Positions 46,085 to 58,753 are shown, counted from the stretch's first letter. The stretch is 64,000 nt of DNA from Pseudoscleropodium purum (GCA_963969395.1 OZ017801.1:746501-810500), one strand, 5' to 3'. Numbers and translations are program-made. The notes: generated from the letters alone by a model not told the origin.

Positions 46085-47066
46085 ATCCATATTTAGATAG
46101 CAATGCTTTGCAAACAACTCTTGTATATAAAGTCAAATTTTATCCAACTTCCAATTTAGAAGAAGGTGACCACATTAGTTTCACTAAATGGGCCAGGTCA
46201 TCCTCATTTATGTATCTTGAATTTTAGGAACAAACCAATGCCATCCGTCACCCAATTCCAACATCTATTAGACCCACCCATTTGGGTCAATCATTCACCC
46301 ATTACCACAATCTTAGAAACTCTTTAGCATCATGACAATGCAATTGGGGATGAGACACGCAGTGTATGGTTTAGCATGCTTTACCAATTTAGTCTCAACA
46401 AACTTTGAAAAATCATAAAAAAGTCATTTCTTGTTTGAGTGTCTTGATTCTACTTGCAAATGACCTCTCTCAAACTTCTCTAGCTCTAAAAAATATGTGA
46501 GTTGACAAATAGCTTCTCCAAGATACCTTGATAGCAAATCTACTTGCTAATAAGCATGTTTACCTTGATTACGTGTGGAAAAAGGTGAGAGACTCCAGAA
46601 GCAACGTCTGATATACAGATTTTTAATTTCAACAGGTGCACCTTAGCCATGAAGTGCCGTAATCTCCATGTCTGTCGATTCCTCAATGATACAATCCCTG
46701 AGTCCTGGGTACCAGCAAATCCTTGGGTTCCCAACCTCAGGAAATACCTCAACGATGCGTTGCTAAATTACCACCATTAATTTTCCACTCTGCATTCTTT
46801 TGGCATGTTTACACAATGCCGTGAATAGTGCTGGCCAACCCAAATAGCAGAGATTTCCTTCTTTCCAAGCTCTCACCGCAAGTTGCATGAATCTTGCGCT
46901 GCAATTCCTTACTATTCTCCTTGCAGACTGCGCCGTCCAAGCAAAAATGAAAACAATTCTTTTATCGCTAATTTACACAATTTGCTTATGGGAAAAGATG
47001 GAAACACAAGAGAGAGGTTGGGGCTTCATAAGATAAAATTTACCACTGCAAGAACATGGAGCCCAT
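46085..47066. other. 3' flank of ENT gene, nothing assigned
   Basis: AT-rich at first, then mixed. Some of this may be ENT 3' UTR. The minus-strand ORF 46540-46752 has no recognisable domain and no splice link to the ENT gene. Confidence 0.45.
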
Positions 47067-49903
47067 CTACCATCCTTTGCCGATAAGCCAAAGCCAGCCT
47101 GATAGTACGCCCAGTGTGAGGCCCAGTATCAAAGCAAGTATCAAGACGTTCCCAATAGCATTTTGTTCCGGGCTCTGCAAAATCGAACAGATGTGTAAGA
47201 TACGAAATTTTGAAAGTTCAAAAATCTGAACTGAAATGCATTGCAAGTGAAAGTCCACATAGTACTATGTCTATGTTTCCAACCATGATGTCGCTTTCTC
47301 TTCGACTGGTCAAAAGAATATACAATTTTCTCTTCCGCTAAATATGAACCCTTGGATCAACCAAAATATACAGAATTTGGACATTCAAGGTTTAAGGAAA
47401 TACTTTGGTAAGATGTCCTCTAACCTTCTCAAGCATCCTCCTCCTAGGTTATCAAGTCTAAAAGGCAACAGTACGTTTGGCAAAATTTCTTTTTGACAAT
47501 TCGACTTGATACTGGACAATTTTCTTGGACTTACCAAAGCTATGAAAACTTGTGAATTCTTCAAAATAAATTTGAAACGTTAGAGCCTTTAGCAATACCT
47601 TGAGTCACATGAGCTAATTTCCAAATAGAAAATTAAATGCACATGAAACATACCGAGTATCCTCGAGGAGCCCTCATGAATCCCAGGACCGACAGATACC
47701 CACTTGTGGTGCCGAGCATGATACACAAGAAGATCATCCAGCCTGCATCGGCATACTTGGCAGCGAAGTAGAAGCACGGTATGAACAACACACGATCAAC
47801 GCACAACAGGAATATCACTTTCCGTGACTCCAGATAGAATGGCCTCCACAAAGGCAAGTAGCGGCCCCCAAAATCGCCTGCATTGTACACCGCAACCAAC
47901 ACCAATGCATACCTGCCATTGCGACACAAGTCTCAGAATTTGGCTTTCTCACATGATTCTTCAACAACTCTTTCAATATTGGGTAATGGTATTTAACATT
48001 TGAAACTCATGAATAATGTTTTGAGATTTATGATACCATATTCCGAGCTTGTGGTTCCCGGTATCTTCATACAGAAACCCCGGAAATATACTCAAGGAGA
48101 CCGTGTAGATGATGATTTGGTCCAGCAGATAGTCCCAATTCCGAGCTGCAAGCTGCCACACAGTCAATCGTGTGGTGAATTTGCCGATTTCGCTATCCTG
48201 CGAACGACAATCTTCACCAATTAGGGTTTGGGTCGACCTGGATTTCACACAAGTAAGAAGAAGAAATCCCAACTGCAGGGTAGAGTGATGCGCATTTGTA
48301 CGTGATCCGAGGGCAACCCGGCTGCAGCCAGGTCGTCCTTCACCGTGAGAGCGCCCTGCTGTCGCGCAATAATACGGAATTGCTTGACTGCTTGCACCTT
48401 CGGAAACACCACGGCGTATAACAGGAACCCCACCAGTTCTAAGAATGCGGAAATGGCGAAGAACGTCACTGCATGTGATGACACAGAAGCAATGAATGCA
48501 GTAAGTCGATCAAACTTCCTGCATCGTCGCATGTACACAATTGCGGATGATTCATTAATTTCCATGACCAAGAAATCTGACTTCTTACATGCGCCTTTTC
48601 GAATTCCTGAATGCGAGTCCCCGAACGCCGCTTTCGTAACGAAGCGCAACGCAGATGTTATCAGTCCCGACATCCCCAGTCCTGCGGAGTACGCCTACCA
48701 CAGACCATCGACCATAAGAACAAAGGGAGGGGGACGGAATTGCAATGGTGACACTACCTAACATTTGGTGACACCCAAAATCTTGCACAGCGAGCACATG
48801 TTGGTTTTGAGAATTTACACCTCGGCATCAGAAATAACTTCTGTCCGCTTTCGACGACCATTTACAAATACAAATTAAAATCTTTCGCAAACTGTTAATG
48901 GAATCTGCTGGATTTGAATCTTTAATGACCTTATCGTAACCAGCTCACTGCATTCTCGTACGATCAAATCTTTCCACGGCGTACGGTGAACTCGATCTAC
49001 ATTAGTAGGTCGGGGATTGAGAAGTTATGCTATAATTTCAGTACCAACCTGAATGTAGATCGGTTCCATGAATGAAAGGTCGCCCACAAGAGCGCCTTGC
49101 GCCACGCCGTCCGCGATGCCGAGGCCACTAACAAGAGCGCACACCGCCACATACGGACCCACGCCGCCATGGCCAGACGTCGCTAAATCTACCTGCACAG
49201 GATCTCCACAGCGTAATATAAGCAAGCAAGGCACCAGATCGATCTTTCCAGAAAATTTCTTGAGCAAGAAAGCGAGCTCGGAATGAGGATACAATTAATT
49301 CAGGTGTCCGACGCTCACAATGATGAAAAGCAGCAATAAAACGAAGAAGATGCCGTAGCCGACGAGCACTCGCAGGCGCGTGCTGACGCGTGCCTCGAAG
49401 CACACGAAGACGAGTGTGGTCGTGAGCGACAGGGGCTGGTAGATCAGAGTGAAGACCCGCGACGGATGGTAGTCCTGCACGCCATTCAATCCATCGACGA
49501 CAGAGCCAGGACATGCAGCCATCACGTCTGTCAACGCGACCCTCCGTGAAGTACTATTTAAGTTGAATTGCAAGCAAATAAAGCAGCTGCTGCAGAAGTA
49601 GCTAGACTCGAGAGGAGTGAGTTCAACAGCTTACAGGAAAGATGACGTAGTAGTAATCCCCAATTGTGAGGATGGAATTCCAGGGGAAGAGGAACATGAG
49701 TCCCAGCAACCAGACCATACCCAGAGCCCACCCCCGCTGCTGCTGCTGCCGCCACACTCACTCCACCTCAATTAGACAGAGCACACGTCATTTAGATAAT
49801 TGAATACAAACACCGGAGGAACTAATTCTAGAGCGACTATAGTCGATCGTACCTTTTCCGGGGCCATTGGCAATCGAGCTGGTGAACTACCGGTAGTCTC
49901 CAT
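47067..49903 (-). CDS. Equilibrative nucleoside transporter (ENT/SLC29 family), 9 exons, 420 aa
   Basis: Integral membrane carrier for nucleosides or nucleobases. Exons in transcript order: 49903-49853, 49745-49635, 49474-49319, 49192-49049, 48694-48589, 48468-48302, 48197-48037, 47912-47654, 47174-47067. All introns are GT-AG and all phases agree. The 420-aa product equals the usual plant ENT length. Family landmarks: FLFPWNSILTIGDYYY in TM1 (PWNS 38-41), DYHPSRV then YQPLSL opening exon 3, VDLATSGHGGVG, GALVGDLSFM (143-148 GDLSFM), TSALRFVTKAAF, a short cytosolic loop (VKDDLAAAG), FPGFLYEDTG, GDFGGRYLP (D312, R316 of the D-x-x-G-R motif), GWMIFL, and PEQNAIGN at 387-394 followed by the last TM. 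Eleven hydrophobic segments are expected. Exon 2 begins in a run of four CAGs, giving alternative acceptors. No disruption was seen, so it is probably functional. Confidence 0.95.
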
Positions 49904-51141
49904 ATGCACCCGGCTTCTCTGCGGGGTTATCGGATGAACTGAAGTTTGAGGTCCGGTGGCGTTTGTTTACACTGTCCACTGCCTGCTATTACAGCATTGT
50001 GGGCGTGCAGGCAACCAGTACGTCAGCGTGGGCAACGTGTCAGTACCTGCAATTAAGCAAAATTCGGAACAAAAGCATATTCAGCAGCAAGTCAGAAACT
50101 GGTCAATCACGTGAACCACCCAGCCAAAGCAGACTCTTAATCCTCCTAATCGTCTCCCTCATAAGTCGTAACCCACCTGCTGTTGCAAAGAAGGGAATTT
50201 CCATTAAATTGGAACCTTTCAATTAAACTGACCGTCCTAATTGTCGAATGAAAAACCGCGTCTGCATGCATCTCGTTTCTGTCAATTGGAAAGTTTGACA
50301 GTTTAATTGAAATTGCTCTTAAAGTTAGAAGAACATTGAATAACCTCTGTGCGCATCTTCCATTTTGTGTACAGTGTAAATTCACTAGGAGCTCAACATC
50401 CTTAAGAAAAGAACTTGCCATTCTACTTATATGCACTCTTGAGCTCAAATTAATTTGGTGGAGGATACTGTATCAATAGTTACGCAACGAAGACATGTCA
50501 TCAGTCGCTGAGTCATTTGGGGGTGGGGGGTGGTGCCATCTACAGGCTAAAAATGTTATGTAGAGTGAGTACACCTCAAAAAAATGGAAGTTCACAACGG
50601 TTCACATTACTGTCCCTCGCTTCCTTTACCAGGAAACCGAACTGTGTCCTTTTTCATATTGCAATCGAATCCGGTCCCATTTTCCTGAGAAAACAGACAA
50701 GCAGACGCAAGTCTCGTGGTTTGGCTGTTGACACTGACGATTAGAGAACAACTGAAGCACCGAATGTATGGCTAATTTCATTTAAGACTAAGTAATGTTG
50801 TCTCAAAATTGCGGAGGTATTTGATCACCTGCTTGCAGGAAGTGGCGAGCATTTATGCGTCACTGCTTTATTTGCCACAGTCAGACAATTTTTTTTAAGC
50901 TGGAGGTATGTTTTAGATATTGAATTAGCGAACTCTGACTTCGGTGGGAACAATCGGCAAGAGCCTCGTGACGAATCTCTCTGTGAAGTTTCAGCGTGAG
51001 CAGCTCTCAAAAGTTCCAAACCTGCCTCACTACCTCTGGTCGAGATTAGCTTTTGACGGACGAAAGTGATTCGAGTTTGACTTTCCAAAAACGTGCTCGA
51101 ACAAATATCAGTAAACTTATGCACGTCCAAAAACTCACTTA
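49904..51141. other. ENT promoter side and ENT-PME spacer
   Basis: Mixed-composition upstream flank of the ENT gene, which should hold its promoter and 5' UTR on the minus strand. No TATA box is confidently placed. ORFs here are short and without domains. Confidence 0.4.
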
Positions 51142-51448
51142 CGGTGAATTTCGTTAAAATGGTGTTATTCCGTTAATTTGGTACTTTTAGCAGTTCAGAC
51201 CGCATGGTCTGAACCATTTTTTCTGTACTAGAATCTATATTAGTACTAGATTTTTGAAATCTACAAATTTCCTAGATATCAGAAATCTACATCAATTTTA
51301 GATTTTTCAATTGTTTGGTCTAATATCTATGTTCTTCATAGATTTCTGACATCTAAAATGGACCTAGATGTTAGCAATGTATACTTGTCCTAGATGTGAA
51401 GGTGCAAAAATGGCATATAGAATACCGCCATTTTAACGAAGTTCGCCA
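51142..51448. mobile_element. MITE with TTCGTTAAAATGG-type TIRs, copy 2
   Basis: A 307-bp copy of the element at 4901-5210 in the same orientation. Its ends are CGGTGAATTTCGTTAAAATG and (reverse complement) TGGCGAACTTCGTTAAAATG. The TIRs are better preserved than in copy 1, so this is the younger or better preserved member. It lies between the ENT and PME genes. TA dinucleotides flank both ends. Confidence 0.85.
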
Positions 51449-52600
51449 TACTTGCACAAACAAAATTGCATGGTAACTCTGTAAAGACAAGGGCAATCAC
51501 CAAGGTCCTCAGTTGTTACTCCACAATAATCAGATTCCTACACATAGGGTGCAATTCTTCATTTCTACAGTAATCTTTAGTAATTCTAAAATCATTTGTC
51601 AGACACTTCAGTTTGTCCAACCTCTAGAGTGTTTGAGGATTGACCTTGTGAAGATGAGCCTATGGTCATGGAGTCAAAGTTTAAAATTCAAGTTGTTCCA
51701 TATCTAGAAATTAAATGTGGTCGTAGACTCTCACCCTGCAATTGCAATTATAAAGTCACCATTATAAATACATGAAGTGACGCAAAATATATAATTCCTT
51801 TACCGCAGGAAATAAAGTTGGACTCTCGTCAAAGTTACATAGAACGTAAATGGGTCCTGCCTCATTGTATAATTCATCCACAATCACAGTTATGTCCAAT
51901 AAGCGCCTCCAGGCCTCTGAGCTCTGGACAGAATATCTAGTCCACATTCCACAACCAATAGTTCAAACATTCAGATTCTTACGAACTTTCCTCCACTCAT
52001 GCCACTACTGTTGTAAAACATGTTGCAGCTCAATTTAGACAATGCTGTGCAATATGCACATTGAGCTTCAATCAGTGAAGCTACTTCTATGGCATAACAT
52101 AAACTACTAATGTGCACCTAAAGCACCAGATAAGCATTTGAGTGCGGTTCATAATATCAAAATATCTTTAAAATTGTTGGGTCTTCTTGGCATGTGGGAG
52201 ATGATTCCGATGCATTGTAGCAAGTCATTCTTGGAGACTGCGAATAAACTATAAACTTTCAAAGTGCTCATAACAGGCGAACCCAAAATCAAGCCTAGGC
52301 TCTCATGTCCAGGCAGTGTACATTTTTAAGCAAAAATGAATAGGGGTTGCAATGAGATGTGTCATTATCCTGTTCAAACCATGAGACCAAAAACAGAGTT
52401 CGTTGAGCCTTGCAAGTACTGCATGCAGCATCTTTCGTGCGCTCGGTCCACAAATACGACCATGGAGAGCAGTTGTCACTGGAAGCATATCCTACGCAGC
52501 CCGCGCCTTCACCATCATTTCAAGGGCAAACCAAATGTTGATGCAGTAGATCCCTCTGGAGAAAACATAATTCGTTCAAGGACATACCAAAGAGCAAGAA
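51449..52600. other. 3' flank of the PME gene, nothing assigned
   Basis: Moderately AT-rich sequence. The plus-strand ORF 52336-52677 runs antisense into the PME 3' end and has no domain. PME 3' UTR is likely in the right part, but no poly(A) signal was placed. Confidence 0.4.
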
Positions 52601-54240
52601 TCAGGCCGAGAGAGGGACAGGGATGTAGGGAGCATTGTACGGATGCCGGGAGAGCCAAGTCCGCTGCGGATCAATGAAATCCACAGATAGGAACTTGGCC
52701 GCGTCGGCATCCGTGAGCTTGCGCAGCCAGGGCACGCGCGCGGCCAGCGCACTGCCGGGTCCCGAGCACCGGAATTCAGCGAAGCACGCGGTTCGTTCCT
52801 TCTCCCGATCATTCCAGTTGTGCCAGCCCGCCGGCACAATGCACCCGTCCATAAACGTGAACGCAAACACCACACGCGCGCAGGGCTGCCACGGCCGTCC
52901 GAGGTGCATATACGGCTTAGGCTGCCCCGTCCCCGTGATCACGCACCGTAAGAAGACGTACCCAGTGGGCTCCTCAGGGCTCCTGCACGACTGGGCGGTA
53001 ATAAACCCCGCCGACTTGCAGTGAATGTGGCAATGCTCCAGGAGCGCCTGCGCGTTGCCGAAGATGAAGTCCACACTGCCTTCGATGTAGCAGTCCCGGA
53101 AGTACTGTCGTCCGAAGTGGAGATAGGCCGTGTCCTGCCACCCTAAGAAACGGCATTGGTAGAACGCACACCGGTCGGCAGTCACGCGAATGGCCACCGC
53201 TTGGCCGGAACCTGGCGGCGCCGCGTTCTCGAAGGTGACGTTCTGGGCGATGAAATCCTCCCCCTCCACGATCACCGAGCCACATGCAAAGGTCCCTGTC
53301 CCGATCACCTGCGAGGACTGGTCGTGTTGGATGCTCGTGGCCGTGTTCGCCCAGGTCAGGATGGTTTGGTGAGCATCCTCGCCCTGCACTTGAGCACTCC
53401 CACTCCGCGTTAGACACCCAGGCAGACATCGGCAACGTCGCAGCCGAGGAGCCCAAAATGAAATTCTGAATGTAAAATTCTGTCACATGCTGCAGATGGA
53501 GTTCTATCACATTGGGACAGTAGTAATAGCGTTCCACGTCAAAACGACATTCAAGAAGTTCTTGGGGTAGCAGGAGCGGGGAAGGTGGTCTAGAATCCTT
53601 CTCAGTTTTGTCGAACTCCTGATTATGACGTAATCATAATGAGAGCACCGAATGAGTATGGACCTCAATGCGGGTTCTAGGGTTTGGTGAGAGACCCAGG
53701 ATGTGCTAGTAGAGAAGATGATGTTCCAGAGGTGTACTCTCCCTCCTGTCCGACTCTGTGCCCTAGACAAGCGCGCTAGTAATCAACATGAGGTCCCAAT
53801 TGCTGCTGGTTCGTGGTCCTTGCTGAACCCCGCGATGGATGTCATACCTGGAGAGTGATGCGATTCTTCTGTTTGGGCACGTACACGGGCTGGCGGTAAA
53901 CCCCCGGAGCCACGGAGATGACGACGCGCTTGCTGTTGGGCAACGGTAGAGCGTCGATGGCCGCTTGCACGCTGCGGAAGTGGCCACTGCCATCCTGTGC
54001 CACGCGCAACACTCCCCCCTCGTCGGGATTTCGAGCCTTCTGATTCGGCATTGCAGCAGAGCCCCTCAGAACCTCACCTCTCGGCGCTGCAGCAGGAGCA
54101 ATCCAGGCCACGGCGCTTTCTTCGACCAGTGCGTCCCCGATCTGTGCACGCCCTCCCAGCGGCGCTACTGGGTTGAGGGGGTGGCGCGCTCCGGGCACCT
54201 TGGTGGCCTTGGAACTGCTGCTGCTCCCCACAGCTCCCAT
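52601..54240 (-). CDS. Pectin methylesterase (CE8), PME31-like, 2 exons
   Basis: Hydrolyses methyl esters of cell-wall homogalacturonan. Exon 1 is 54240-53848 and exon 2 is 53383-52601, with intron 53847-53384 (CTCCAG|GTATGA to GTGCAG|GGC, phase 0), giving 391 aa. The CE8 fold starts near residue 76 (GGVLRVAQDGSGHFRSVQ). Active-site set: QAVAIR (Q192), WQDT with acid/base D215, DFIFG with nucleophile D236, LGRPW with R294; all present. GVYRQPVYVPK, CGSVIVEGEDFIAQN and HCKSAGFITAQS place it with Arabidopsis PME31-type enzymes, which lack a PMEI pro-domain. Residues 1-63 are Ala/Pro-rich with no signal peptide. An alternative start at Met64 (54051) gives 328 aa, close to PME31 length. A hydrophobic leader ORF lies immediately upstream in frame, separated by one TGA. 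Confidence 0.93.
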
Positions 54241-54249
54241 CAGTCGTCG

Positions 54250-54495
54250 TCACTCCGCCTGCACCAGGAGTCGCGGAATTTGCAACCATGTCCCATCCTC
54301 GGGCTCGAAGGGTGCGAGAACCGGCCTCCCTCGACAGACAAACTCAAGTCCTTGCACTGGAAGCCAAGCTAAGAAAACGAGAAAGAGAACTGCGAGCAAG
54401 AAAGGAAGTTTAGTGCCGTGTAGGCAAGGAGGACGAGACCAGCAGGAGAGAAAGGCTAAAGCCAAGGGAAGGCATTTGCGTTTGGCGAGGCTCAT
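54250..54495 (-). other. Upstream hydrophobic leader ORF, in frame with PME
   Basis: Minus-strand ORF from an ATG in a good plant context (AACAACAAATGAGC). It encodes MSLAKRKCLPLALAF, then a strong hydrophobic segment (KLPFLLAVLFLVFLAWLPVQ), about 80 aa in all. It stays in the same frame as the pectin methylesterase but ends at a TGA (54252-54250) only nine bases before the next ATG. It looks like a signal peptide or signal anchor for the enzyme. It could belong to an unseen spliced first exon, a uORF, or an N-terminus lost through a stop mutation. No donor in the leader joins a good acceptor in the right phase (the best acceptor, CTCCTGCTGCAG, lies near 54090), so the model is unresolved. 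Confidence 0.45.
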
Positions 54496-54537
54496 TTGTT
54501 GTGTTGTCTTGCCTCCCCATTTCTGGCATTGTCTCAC

Positions 54538-57036
54538 CCCTTTGGACCAAGGTAATGACCGAAATTGCTCCGAATTATTGAATCAATAAGGTACATTCTT
54601 TGTTTCTACATTCTTTACACAGTTTGTTTTTATAGTGAATAATGAAATCATTCATAAATCACTTTTTGACCTCATCATCCTTTAAGGAATAATTTGGATA
54701 GACGAAAAATAATTCTCTGTCTTTTTAGAAGTGGCATACACAAAGAATTTGGTCAAGATCCCCAAAAAAATGCACAAGGTAGCAAGGGTAACAAAAGAAA
54801 TACATATTTCTTGTAGGAAAATGGAATAAATTGTAAAAAAATTGTTTTTATTTTTATCCAATGTAGATTATATATCCCTCTCATTGGAATCAATTTATGT
54901 TGGTGAACTTGGATAGGGATCTATAGAGGGTCATGTTTCTTTAATTTTTATTGTAGAAGTACTTTGGTCTATTTTTGAAAATTTTAAATAAAAAAAATGT
55001 AGTTTGCAAGTGCATTTCATTCTAAAGAGGTACTTTGTGAAATTTTACTAGCCTACATGACATCTAAAAAAGAGGGATAATCTTTAATAGGAATCCATCT
55101 TAGATCCCTATCTTAGGCCCTCCAATATAAATTGATTTTAATACAAATGGATTATATGCTTGTATAACATTTGAGTAAAATGGATTATATGCTTGTATAA
55201 CATTTGAGTAAATTTCAATTTACTATAGCAACACTTTTAGCCAAGCACCTCATTTTGAAATTCCCAAAGAATACTTGAATTAATTTTGTTATTTGATCGG
55301 GATTTTTTTTTGAGGTATATAGGCATATTTGGAGACTTTTAGAAGTGGTAACCTTATATGTGTATTACAAATGGAACAACGCATACTTATTTGTGTCTTA
55401 AAATTCATATTTAAATCCTATATGTCTATATTCCACACCTAGTGGTCAAGGTTGATAAAAAAATAGTTCTAAAAAAGTATGCCAAAAAATTAAAATTTTA
55501 TTTTTGTAGTTTATTTTTTGAATAATGGACAAAAAGGGATTATTGCAAAATATTGACAAAATATTCTTAATTTTTGACAAATTAAATAAATACTCAATAG
55601 AGAATGTTGAACATGCCTTCCAAATAAGGTAAATATATAGACCAAACTATCCATTTTATATTGTTTTAGCCAAGTAAAAGCAATCTTGAAAGCTTCTTTT
55701 TAAAGGTGACATCATTAATAGAAAGGTACCTACAACAAAGCAATTGGGAAAGAAATATTCCATAACATCCAAAACTACATACTAGGCTAAATAGTTATAG
55801 GCATCACTTTCTTTACTAGTTGTCTTGTTGTACATGCCCTTTCTACTAGTACATGAATATTCTTAGGAACCATTTCGACATCTATGGTAGATGACTCTAA
55901 TTCAAGCCCTCTTCTTTAAACCATCCCATAGGTGGCTTTAAAAGCAATAGTTAGTGGATGTGAGTTGGAATGCTCATAATGTCAAAGCATTAATGAGATT
56001 TGTTCATACTTCTTTGATGGATGGAATAAGAGCCGGGGAGGGTTTGTTTCAAAGCCAAGGTATGTCCACTTAATTTTTCTAAATGAAAATTGATTGCCCA
56101 ATTGCCTTCTTACAAACATTAAAAGAATGTAAGGTTCATTTAAGTTTAGTAAGGGTCACATTTGGGAACCTTGTATATTACTTTTTGAATGCCTCACTAT
56201 TTGTTTTGGATTTAGCCATAAATTTTTTCAGATTGCACTTGTGTGGGTGTTGTAAGGCCTAGGATCACAAATAGGTACCTATTCTAGAATCTTTTGAAAA
56301 TTCATAAGTAATTCATAAATGTTCTAAAAAATATTAAACCACTCGTGTTAGATTCCACATCAATTTTTCTTTGAGTAAAGAATAAGGAAAAATAATTTTA
56401 GGCATCTAATACCCATCTTAAAGGCAAACCAACCCTTAAAGTGACAGTTTATAAGGGCACTACTTTATATATGGTAGGTATCTTCAAATGCACCATTAAT
56501 TGCTATTGTGCCTAATTACTATTGTTAGCTTGTTCAAATGTTTATATATAATCAAAATGTCAAGTAAAAGAAGGTTCCAATACATCAAAAAAATGTGACA
56601 TTTGGATATAATATGCAAAAGTTATTAAGAAATGAAGTTCAATTTTAAAATTATTTCTTCCACATAGGTACATAATTGATTTTAGAGATATACATAGAGT
56701 AAAGATTGTGGTTCAAGGTCAATGATGCAATTAGGAGTGCCTACTATATAGCTTGAATGGAAAATTGCTTCAACAAAAGAAATCATCTTTTTATGAAAAT
56801 TTGTAAAAATAAAATAGATACTCACTTTTTCTTTGAGTATGTCCAAATACAAAGAAAGATTGTTTTGAGTTTTTGTTTGTTTGTGTTTGACTCTTTTGAC
56901 TAATTAGTGTATTTTTTTTTATATATTTGTACTTGTAGGTCATATGTGTATTCATATTTGTAACAATAACTATATTACTTCAATTGACATGGACCTTTAG
57001 AATTTTTTTATATAGAATTATTCTGAAGGAGGGCAT
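54538..57036. other. AT-rich intergenic, nothing assigned
   Basis: Right edge of the gene island: composition falls back to AT-rich within about 100 bp of the PME leader. It contains a 33-bp perfect tandem duplication (55147-55212) but no gene. Confidence 0.5.
55147..55212 (+). repeat. 33-bp tandem duplication x2
   Basis: Two identical adjacent copies of a unit that includes TGGATTATATGCTTGTATAA and CATTTGAGTAA. Perfect identity in a decayed background suggests a recent slippage event. Confidence 0.9.
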
Positions 57037-57961
57037 TTAACCACTAAAATTTCATTGTCCCCTTAGGGGATAAAATGGATTTGGGGCAGGTTTCTACAAT
57101 CTCAAATTCATAGTTTTTAATATTTTTTTTTAATATTTTTTTGAGAAGATAGAAAAATACATTAGCTTTCCAAAAATATAATTTGTATTTCAATCAAAGC
57201 CTAAAAGCAAAAGTTATGACACAAAAAGCCATTTAAAAATTTGGCGAGTAGAAAAAATACTTCAAATAGATTTAAAGGAAAAAATAAAATTTTAATTTAT
57301 AGATTATATTTTTATATACATGGGAAGCTTTGATTTATTTCATTTGGATTTGTTATGTGAAAGTTATAGACAATCTTTTTTTGGGGGGCAATCAAAAAAC
57401 CTTCTTAAAAAAATAACTTGTAAGATTCATTTTGACCTCAATTTTCACAATTTATCAAAAAGAAGTTTCACAAGTTTAAGATCTTTTTTAGAACAATATC
57501 ACAGTTAAGATTAGTATATTTCAATTCCATCTTAAAACTATTAACAATTTAAATTTTCTTTCAATCTTGAACCTACTTCTACTTAATAATTTTTTAATGA
57601 ATGAAAACTAAGTGAATATTTTTTTAATTTCCTAGGCTTTCAACTCAATTTTTTATTGCATAAAATTCAAAATTTAGAATCTAAAGATCAAAAATTATAA
57701 GTTATAAAGGTTTTAAGCCAAAAATTGTAGTTGAACAAGGTGCAAAAAAATTTGTTTTCTTTACTTGAAACCCAAATATCTTGCTCTCTACATGGTCAAA
57801 GTTTGTGAAATTTCTTCCACACATTCTTATACTAGTCTAGTACAAGATCCTATGATTAAATATACCAAAAAAATGTTTAAATTTTTTTTTGCTATTTGCT
57901 ATAGAAACGGTAGTTCTAACTGATTTTTGATGGAAAAGAGGCTTGAGACTTTAGGGGTTAA
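57037..57961 (+). mobile_element. TTAA-CCC element (925 bp)
   Basis: The left end is TTAACCACTAAAATTTCATT and the right end is GAGACTTTAGGGGTTAA. The interior matches 33344-34263 and 37162-37965 in the same order (GGGGCAGGTTTCT, AAAAGTTATGACACAAAAAG, TGAACCTACTTCTACTTA, ACAAGATCCTATG). TTAA is present at both ends. Non-coding. Confidence 0.75.
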
Positions 57962-58171
57962 TGGAGGGAATTTGCAATAGCTGTTCTTTTTAGAAGATAG
58001 TGAAACATACATTTTATTTTGTATAGGCAATTATTGCTTCTTTTGATACAACTCATCAAAATGTTGGCTTTTTGTTCAATTTAGAACAAACTTCTAGAAA
58101 TTTAGAAAAAGCCTTGGGCATTTAGAGGTTAAGGAAAAAACTATGGTTTTAGCTAGGATTCAAAACATTCA

Positions 58172-58753
58172 TTAACCCTTTAGTGACCATGGTTGATTTG
58201 GAGGGCAAGCAAAGTTTTTTAATACAATTTTGAAAAAGGAAAATTTCATCACTACTCAAAGGAAGTATTTCCAGATTGGATTGTAGGAATTGATGTTGTA
58301 GGCTTTATCTATGAAAAAACAAAAAGTGAACATAATCAGATGGTGTAATTTTTTGTGATGATCTTCAAAGTGCAATGCAACAAAGTAGCCTTCAACTAAA
58401 GGAGTATAATATATTATTGCCCATAACTCTTGAAACATATCTTCACAATTTATGGAATTATTGGGCAACGTTTCTATCGTTCTTAGGCGTCAATTTCAAA
58501 TAGAATCATATGAGTTGTTGAATATATATGCGACTTAGAAGGTATGACTCAAGTTAACCCTCTTGTCTTTGGACAAACATAGCTACCTTGTTATTGCATA
58601 GAATTCTCGGAAACTAGATTTGTTTGGAGCATATGCTAAAGCTCTATTTGCGTTACCTCTTGAGTTTTTTCAAATACCTTGTATTGAAGGTAGTAAAAGA
58701 CAAAGAATCCAAAATTTGACCAAAAAGTGGTCAACTGGTCACTAAAGGGTTAA
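58172..58753. mobile_element. TTAA-CCCTTTAGTGACCA MITE (582 bp)
   Basis: Starts TTAACCCTTTAGTGACCATG and ends TGGTCACTAAAGGGTTAA, a perfect 18-bp inverted repeat that includes TTAA at each end. The interior does not resemble the other TTAA elements, so it is a separate family sharing the same terminal logic. It contains short ORFs only. Confidence 0.75.

Noticed and set aside
52974..53537. 187-codon minus-strand ORF within the PME gene
   Set aside because: An off-frame reading of PME exon 2 and its intron. The in-frame ORF carries the CE8 motifs.
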